A stretch of 18,971 nucleotides of DNA, from assembly GCA_020027805.1 (NCBI GenBank), contig JAHKKQ010000032.1:1-18971 (forward strand), given 5' to 3'. The stretch's first letter is position 1; every line of letters begins with the position of its first letter. Both the position numbers and the translations under genes were made by a program. The stretch is from Candidatus Dadabacteria bacterium. GTDB lineage: Bacteria; Desulfobacterota_D; UBA1144; Nemesobacterales; UBA2774. Positions 15,390 through 18,971 of this stretch are shown here, one piece after another. Below the pieces are notes generated by a model. It made no database searches, had not been told where the DNA came from, and worked only from the letters and a program-made list of their open reading frames with translations.

Positions 15390-15528
15390 TGCGGATAAGC
15401 CTTCACCCGGTAACAGAACAAGATACGGGGATGAATGATTTTACCCATAGATGTGCGTTTATGTAAACACGGTCTACAGAATATCTCTCAGAAGGGAGAC
15501 CGCAAAAAGATTGTTCAGCAGGATAAAT

Positions 15529-15861
15529 CTAGAGCTTGACCTTACCCGTCATTACGTCTTTAAACATAACCCAGTCGCCCATGAAACTCCAGACCGGGTG
15601 TCTGAGCGTTGCGGGTTTATTCTTCTCGACGAAATAGTGCCCCGCCCACGCGAGCCCGTATCCGAAAACGGGCGCCAGGATCAGCATCCCCCACTCCCGG
15701 GAAAGGAGCGCCGTAAGGACTACTATCAGCACCATTATGCACCCCGCAAAATGGAGGCGCCTGTTGAGAGGCTGGCTGTGCTCGGAGAGATAGTATTGGT
15801 AAAACTGATGGAAGTTGTCGAATTCGCTCTCGCCGCTATGAGATTTCGCCATTTTACCCAA
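15529..15861 (-). CDS. DUF962 / Mpo1-like small membrane protein
   Basis: This 110-aa protein matches the DUF962 family. In yeast the homologue Mpo1 is an iron-dependent dioxygenase in 2-hydroxy fatty acid alpha-oxidation; bacterial roles are largely unproven. The conserved histidine pattern is visible: H18 and H28 in FHQFYQYYLSEHSQP, H37 in NRRLHFAG, H75 in GHYFVEKNKPAT, and H88 in LRHPVWSFMGDWVMF. Two hydrophobic helices (about 38-54 and 57-74) place it in the membrane. A TATAAT on the minus strand (15893-15888) lies 26 bases before the ATG and may be its -10 element. The preceding gene ends before a strong hairpin, so this gene is probably transcribed on its own or with the amidotransferase. 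Confidence 0.85.
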   Translation of the reverse strand: MGKMAKSHSGESEFDNFHQFYQYYLSEHSQPLNRRLHFAGCIMVLIVVLTALLSREWGMLILAPVFGYGLAWAGHYFVEKNKPATLRHPVWSFMGDWVMFKDVMTGKVKL

Positions 15862-15980
15862 CCCTGGGACGATTAATTCTCATCAATATTATAATGTCGA
15901 TTTCAGGAAATCGTATCCGGGTTATTCAGTTTTGGTATGTGAGCGGCTTAGAGGATTTTTATTTAATTTCAGAGAAAGGA

Positions 15981-16021
15981 ATACCTGGAGGGAGGGGACT
16001 GTCCGCCGTCCCTCCAGGTAT
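15981..16021 (-). terminator. Strong 13-bp hairpin after the nucleotidyltransferase gene
   Basis: ATACCTGGAGGGA (15981-15993) is the exact reverse complement of TCCCTCCAGGTAT (16009-16021), with a 15-base loop. It lies 48 bases beyond the stop of the minus-strand gene at 16070. On that strand it is followed by TCCTTTCTCTG, a short interrupted T-rich stretch, so it is a plausible though imperfect intrinsic terminator. The surrounding gap 15862-16069 holds no gene. Confidence 0.6.
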
Positions 16022-16069
16022 AAAATTTCAGTATTTATAAAGTGATATAGAGGAGTTACGAATCAGGCC

Positions 16070-16525
16070 CTAACCTTTAAGATATTTGACGACGTCGCCC
16101 TGAATGGACTCGTCGACCAGCTTCCGCCAATCGTCGTTGCCATCCGTTATCGCGTTCCTTATCTTTGTCGCGGAGATGAACCCTATATCCTCGGGCGGAA
16201 AGAATTCGTTCATTTCGTATCCGACCCCCCTTCCCCAGTTTACAGACTCGATATCCGGAATGACCATGACCACGACGTCGTCACCCTTGCTCGCGTGATA
16301 CTTTCTGATCATATCCACCGTCTGCTCCGTGGTGAACGGGTTCTGCGGGTCGGGCGGGATATCCCTGACCATTATCAGGCATGGAACGCCCTTATCGAGC
16401 TTCTGCTTGACCAGGCTTACATGCCCCATGTGATAGGGCTGATACCTGCCTATGAAGATAGCCCTTCTATCTTTAGATGGTTTGATCTCGGGGTGTCCGT
16501 GGTTTACAACCTTCCAATCGCTCAT
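16070..16525 (-). CDS. Nucleotidyltransferase, NMN-adenylyltransferase/cytidylyltransferase-like
   Basis: The 151-aa protein belongs to the HxGH nucleotidyltransferase superfamily that joins AMP or CMP to a phosphorylated substrate. The nucleotide-binding signature is FIGRYQPYHMGHVSLV, with H32 and H35. The second signature ISATKIR (117-123) corresponds to the ISxTxxR loop. It is closest in style to archaeal-type NadM, with the conserved NPFTTEQTVDMIRKY, but it carries an unusual 20-residue N-terminal lead and IPDIESVNWGRGVGYEMNEF. Substrate assignment to NMN is uncertain. A perfect AGGAGG lies just before the ATG. No NAD or sugar-nucleotide genes are adjacent. A strong hairpin follows. Confidence 0.8.
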   Translation of the reverse strand: MSDWKVVNHGHPEIKPSKDRRAIFIGRYQPYHMGHVSLVKQKLDKGVPCLIMVRDIPPDPQNPFTTEQTVDMIRKYHASKGDDVVVMVIPDIESVNWGRGVGYEMNEFFPPEDIGFISATKIRNAITDGNDDWRKLVDESIQGDVVKYLKG

Positions 16526-16667
16526 TAAAAGCCTCCTTATTCTTATTAATACATTTGGTTATTCTCGGATTTTACTTTATCGGCCAGTTCTGCAAATATA
16601 AAACGGACTTCATTATACATGCAGCCCGGCAATTTTCAATTTTAATGTCAAGCGCCCGCCGCCGCTA

Positions 16668-17303
16668 TTACTTTCCGCCCAGAATCGAAAGCACGGACTT
16701 TTTCACCCCCAGCGCGAGCTTCCTCTGCCCGGGCGCGTCGAGGTGGACACCGTCGACCCTGCTCGACTTCACGAATTTCGACGCGTCCAGAAAGTGACAG
16801 CCCGTTATACCGGCGGCCTTCTTGTACTCTTTCGCGAGCCCCCTGGAAACGGCCGTCCGGCCTTCGAAATAAAATTTCATAAAAGGGGAAAGGGGGCCCA
16901 GCGGCTGAGGCGCAATCAGCAGTACCTCGGGAACTCCGAACCCGGGCCCCGCCATGGCCTTCTGCACGGTCCATATGAGAGACATAGAGGAAGCCGCTAT
17001 ATCCGAGGCGGAGAGGCCTAACGCCTTCCACAGGTCGTTCGTGCCGAGCATCAAGATGAAGAGATCGATCGGCATGTGACATTCAAGCGCGAGGGGAAGG
17101 GACTTTTTGCCGTTCCTGTCCGGGAGGTAGGGGCTGTCGAGATTGGTGGTCCTGCCCGGAACAGATTCCTCGATTACCCTGTACGATTCCCCGAGCTCCG
17201 TCTGCAGTATCCCCGGCCACCTGTCCCCGAACGGGAACCTCGTGCCGTCGGATGGGTTATAGCCCCAGGTTATTGAATCCCCGTAACAGAGAATCGACTT
17301 CAT
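16668..17303 (-). CDS. SGNH/GDSL-family hydrolase (esterase/lipase-like)
   Basis: The 211-aa protein has the SGNH blocks in order: nucleophile S10 in CYGDSITWGYNP, block II near VPGRTTN (G50), N89 in LMLGTNDLW, and D184/H187 in VDGVHLDAPGQ. It would hydrolyse an ester, possibly acyl or acetyl groups on a carbohydrate or lipid. There is no signal peptide, so it is probably cytosolic. Members with GDSITWGYNP and GRTT resemble arylesterase/acyl-CoA thioesterase I relatives. A strong ribosome site, AAGGAGG, lies 5 bases before the ATG. It is 60 bases downstream of aat. Confidence 0.9.
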   Translation of the reverse strand: MKSILCYGDSITWGYNPSDGTRFPFGDRWPGILQTELGESYRVIEESVPGRTTNLDSPYLPDRNGKKSLPLALECHMPIDLFILMLGTNDLWKALGLSASDIAASSMSLIWTVQKAMAGPGFGVPEVLLIAPQPLGPLSPFMKFYFEGRTAVSRGLAKEYKKAAGITGCHFLDASKFVKSSRVDGVHLDAPGQRKLALGVKKSVLSILGGK

Positions 17304-17363
17304 ATGCCCCTCCTTGCCCGACGATTTTTAATTTACACGCGTAATAATCCGCAAACCGGCTTC

Positions 17364-18071
17364 TCAGAGCCGCTCCGATTTCAAATTCCGGCTGTCGTTC
17401 CACTTCACGGGCGGAGTCGTTTTACACACGGCCTCCCCCACCATTTCCAGGAAGCGCCCCCTCCCGACCTCCCTTCCCCCCATCATTTTCATATGACTGC
17501 TGGGGACCTGGGAGTCTATAAACTCGAAATCCCGTTCCCTGAGCCTCTCGACGAGATAGTATAGTGCGACCTTCGATGCCTCGCTCACTATGTGAAACAT
17601 CGATTCGCCGAAGAAAACCCTCCCGATAGCGACGCCGTAGAGCCCCCCTACGAGCTTCCCTTCCTGATAAATTTCAACGGAATGGGCATAACCGCGGTCG
17701 TGCAGCTCGGTATAGGCATCGATCATGTCCTTCGTGATCCAGGTCCCGATCTGCCCCTTGCGGGGAACCTCGGAGCAATTCCTGATGACCTCGCCGAAAG
17801 ACACGTCGAACAGTACCTCGTAACGGCCAGACTTCAAAATTTTGTTTAGTTTCCTCGAAACGTAGAGGTCGGGGAGGGAGAGTACAAGACGGGGGTCGGG
17901 GGAAAACCAGAGGATCGGATTGTCTTCGGAGTACCAGGGGAAAATCCCGTTTCTGTAGGCGAGGAGGAGCCTGGGGACGCTCAGATCCCCTCCGACCGCG
18001 AGGAGCCCGTTCGACTCCGCAAGCATCGGATGAGGGAAAACCAGGGAATCGTCGAGAAGGTATACGGGCAT
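17364..18071 (-). CDS. aat: Leucyl/phenylalanyl-tRNA--protein transferase
   Basis: Aat transfers Leu or Phe from charged tRNA to proteins with N-terminal Lys or Arg, marking them for ClpS/ClpAP degradation. The 235-aa length is normal. Family signatures are ESNGLLAVGGDLS, LLLAYRNGIFPWYSED, PILWFSPDPRLVL, GTWITKDMIDAYTELHDRGYAHSVE (in part), GGLYGVAIGRVFFGESMF and FEFIDSQVPSSHMKMMGGRE. Its presence suggests a Gram-negative N-end rule pathway; clpS and clpA are not in the window. The ATG lacks a ribosome site and a TATAAT lies only 8 bases upstream, so the mRNA may be almost leaderless. Confidence 0.95.
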   Translation of the reverse strand: MPVYLLDDSLVFPHPMLAESNGLLAVGGDLSVPRLLLAYRNGIFPWYSEDNPILWFSPDPRLVLSLPDLYVSRKLNKILKSGRYEVLFDVSFGEVIRNCSEVPRKGQIGTWITKDMIDAYTELHDRGYAHSVEIYQEGKLVGGLYGVAIGRVFFGESMFHIVSEASKVALYYLVERLRERDFEFIDSQVPSSHMKMMGGREVGRGRFLEMVGEAVCKTTPPVKWNDSRNLKSERL

Positions 18072-18079
18072 GGGGGAAT

Positions 18080-18085
18080 ATTATA
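18080..18085 (-). promoter_or_regulatory. Candidate -10 element of aat, implying a near-leaderless mRNA
   Basis: On the minus strand TATAAT occupies 18085-18080, with only 8 bases to the aat ATG. Transcription would start almost at the start codon. No convincing -35 hexamer is found at 15-18 bp spacing, so this may be chance. Confidence 0.3.
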
Positions 18086-18139
18086 CACAGCCTGGGAAGC
18101 CAAGTGTTCTCCCGCGGTCCCGGCCGAAGACGCTCAAAA

Positions 18140-18418
18140 TTATCCGTCCGAGTGACCGAGGTCCCTGCCGGGAGCGACCCTGTCTCTAACCAGCTGTTTC
18201 AGTTCTTTGATATCCGGAAACCTGCCTCTCTCCTTCCTCGACCAGACGAGCTCGTCCCCGACCCTGACTTCGAAAATCCCGCCCGTTCCGGGTACGAGCG
18301 CCACCTCCCCGATCTCGAGGTTGAATGTCGTCAGAAGCTCCTGCGCCATCCAGGATGCCCTAAGCAGCCAGCGGCACTGCCTGCAGTAAATTATTTCAAC
18401 TCTTCTGTTGTTTGCCAT
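18140..18418 (-). CDS. SelT/SelW/SelH-like (Rdx family) CxxC protein
   Basis: From ATG 18418 the protein has 92 aa with a thioredoxin-like redox motif CRQC (C12 and C15) in VEIIYCRQCRWLLRASWMAQ. The rest shows the Rdx-family pattern: FNLEIGEVALVPGTGGIFEV, then VWSRKERGRFPDIKELKQL. In selenoprotein W relatives the second cysteine position may be Sec; here it is a plain Cys codon (TGC). The function is thought to be thiol redox but is not established in bacteria. An ATG at 18448 would add ten residues not seen in the family and has a poorer ribosome site. It is the first gene of the minus-strand block, 68 bases before aat. Confidence 0.85.
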   Translation of the reverse strand: MANNRRVEIIYCRQCRWLLRASWMAQELLTTFNLEIGEVALVPGTGGIFEVRVGDELVWSRKERGRFPDIKELKQLVRDRVAPGRDLGHSDG

Positions 18419-18503
18419 GAAAGACGCCTGTGCCTCAAAAATGATCATTTTATCAGCCCGTAAAGGCCGAGTCTAATATAAGGCATTTTCAGACGATAAT
18501 TTA

Positions 18504-18532
18504 TTGATATTGGAATGAGCATGTGAGATACT
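18504..18532 (+). promoter_or_regulatory. Candidate sigma-70 promoter of mscL
   Basis: TTGATA (18504-18509) and GATACT (18527-18532) are 17 bp apart, matching the consensus at 5 of 6 and 4 of 6 positions. The start site would be near 18539, about 25 bases before the mscL ATG. It lies in the divergent gap to the SelW-like gene. Confidence 0.45.
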
Positions 18533-18563
18533 AGAGCCAAGTTCCGCACAATGGAGATTAGAG

Positions 18564-18971
18564 ATGCTTAAAGAATTTAAAGAATTCGCTATGCGCGGGA
18601 ACGTCGTCGATATGGCTGTCGGAATAATCATAGGGGCCGCGTTCGGAACTATAGTCCAGTCACTCGTGAATGACGTGATTATGCCGCCCATAGGGCTCGC
18701 GCTCGGCAACGTCGATTTTTCAAATCTCTTCGTGGTTCTCAAGGAAGGCAGTCCGCCGGGGCCCTACCCCGCGCTTTCGGACGCCATGAAAGCGGGCGCC
18801 GTAACTATAAATTACGGTAAGTTCATCAATACGATAATCAGTTTCCTGATAATAACGTTCGCCGTATTTATTCTCGTACGGAACATAAACAAGCTGAGGC
18901 TGGAGAAAGAGACCGCTCCCCCTCCGCCTCCCGGGCCCTCGAACGAAGAGAAACTGCTTACGGAGATCAGG
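18564..18971 (+). CDS. mscL: Large-conductance mechanosensitive channel (3' end outside window)
   Basis: MscL is a homopentameric inner-membrane channel that opens under membrane tension to release solutes during osmotic downshock. The visible 136 residues start with MLKEFKEFAMRGNVVDMAVG, leading into TM1 (VDMAVGIIIGAAFGTIVQSL) and VNDVIMPPIG, which are highly characteristic. A periplasmic loop follows, then TM2 near residues 92-113 (INTIISFLIITFAVFILV). The cytosolic linker is proline-rich (APPPPPGP) and is followed by the start of the C-terminal helix, EEKLLTEIR. The family is about 130-150 aa, so only a few residues are missing. ATG 18564 is preceded by GGAG at suitable distance. Confidence 0.95.
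   Translation, partial: MLKEFKEFAMRGNVVDMAVGIIIGAAFGTIVQSLVNDVIMPPIGLALGNVDFSNLFVVLKEGSPPGPYPALSDAMKAGAVTINYGKFINTIISFLIITFAVFILVRNINKLRLEKETAPPPPPGPSNEEKLLTEIR

Noticed and set aside
15470..15502. CGGTCT...AGACCG inverted repeat between the amidotransferase and DUF962 genes
   Set aside because: It has only 6-bp arms with a 21-base loop and no T-run in either direction; a match like this is likely by chance.
15932..15949. Sigma-54-like motif TTGGTATGTGAGCGGCT on the + strand
   Set aside because: Only about 9 of 14 informative positions match, and no + strand gene follows.

Overview
This window is an ordinary-looking chromosomal segment from a Gram-negative bacterium. It holds the 3' end of enolase, then 20 complete protein genes, one gene relic and the 5' part of mscL. 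The block rpoN-hpf-ptsN-hprK-rapZ-EIIA(Man) recalls Deltaproteobacteria/Desulfobacterota and allied deep lineages; Aat and a lipoprotein also fit a Gram-negative cell. I cannot name the genus. Codon choice is distinctive for a moderately GC-rich genome: AUA for Ile and AGG for Arg dominate even in enolase.

Layout, left to right. Positions 1-441 are the enolase C-terminus. A 188-bp leader with an inverted repeat and nested tandem repeats precedes leuC and leuD (630-2691), the two subunits of isopropylmalate isomerase. The next gap holds a decayed DUF2905 membrane-protein gene on the minus strand and, just before rpoN, a sequence resembling a sigma-54 promoter. The tight + strand cluster at 2973-7605 follows: sigma-54, long-form hibernation factor, EIIA-Ntr, HPr kinase/phosphorylase, RapZ and a mannose-family EIIA. 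This is a regulatory PTS without a visible permease, and HPr and Enzyme I are absent from the place where they might be expected. Next come an unrecognised 107-aa protein, a NagD-like HAD phosphatase overlapping an alpha/beta hydrolase, and a DMT/EamA transporter.

A WG-repeat lipoprotein (10886-11899, minus) is divergent from a LonB-type ATP-dependent protease (12185-14632, plus). From 14643 to 18418 everything lies on the minus strand. In transcription order these are a SelW-like CxxC protein, Aat (N-end rule transferase), an SGNH hydrolase, a nucleotidyltransferase followed by a strong hairpin, a DUF962/Mpo1-like membrane protein, and a class I glutamine amidotransferase that converges on lonB with only 10 bp between stops. 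The window ends in mscL (+).

No CRISPR array, RNA gene, insertion sequence or phage gene was seen. I found no convincing new multi-gene system. The items most worth a second look are the leuC leader architecture, the sigma-54-like site before rpoN, the DUF2905 relic, the PTS cluster lacking HPr/EI, and the WG-repeat lipoprotein.
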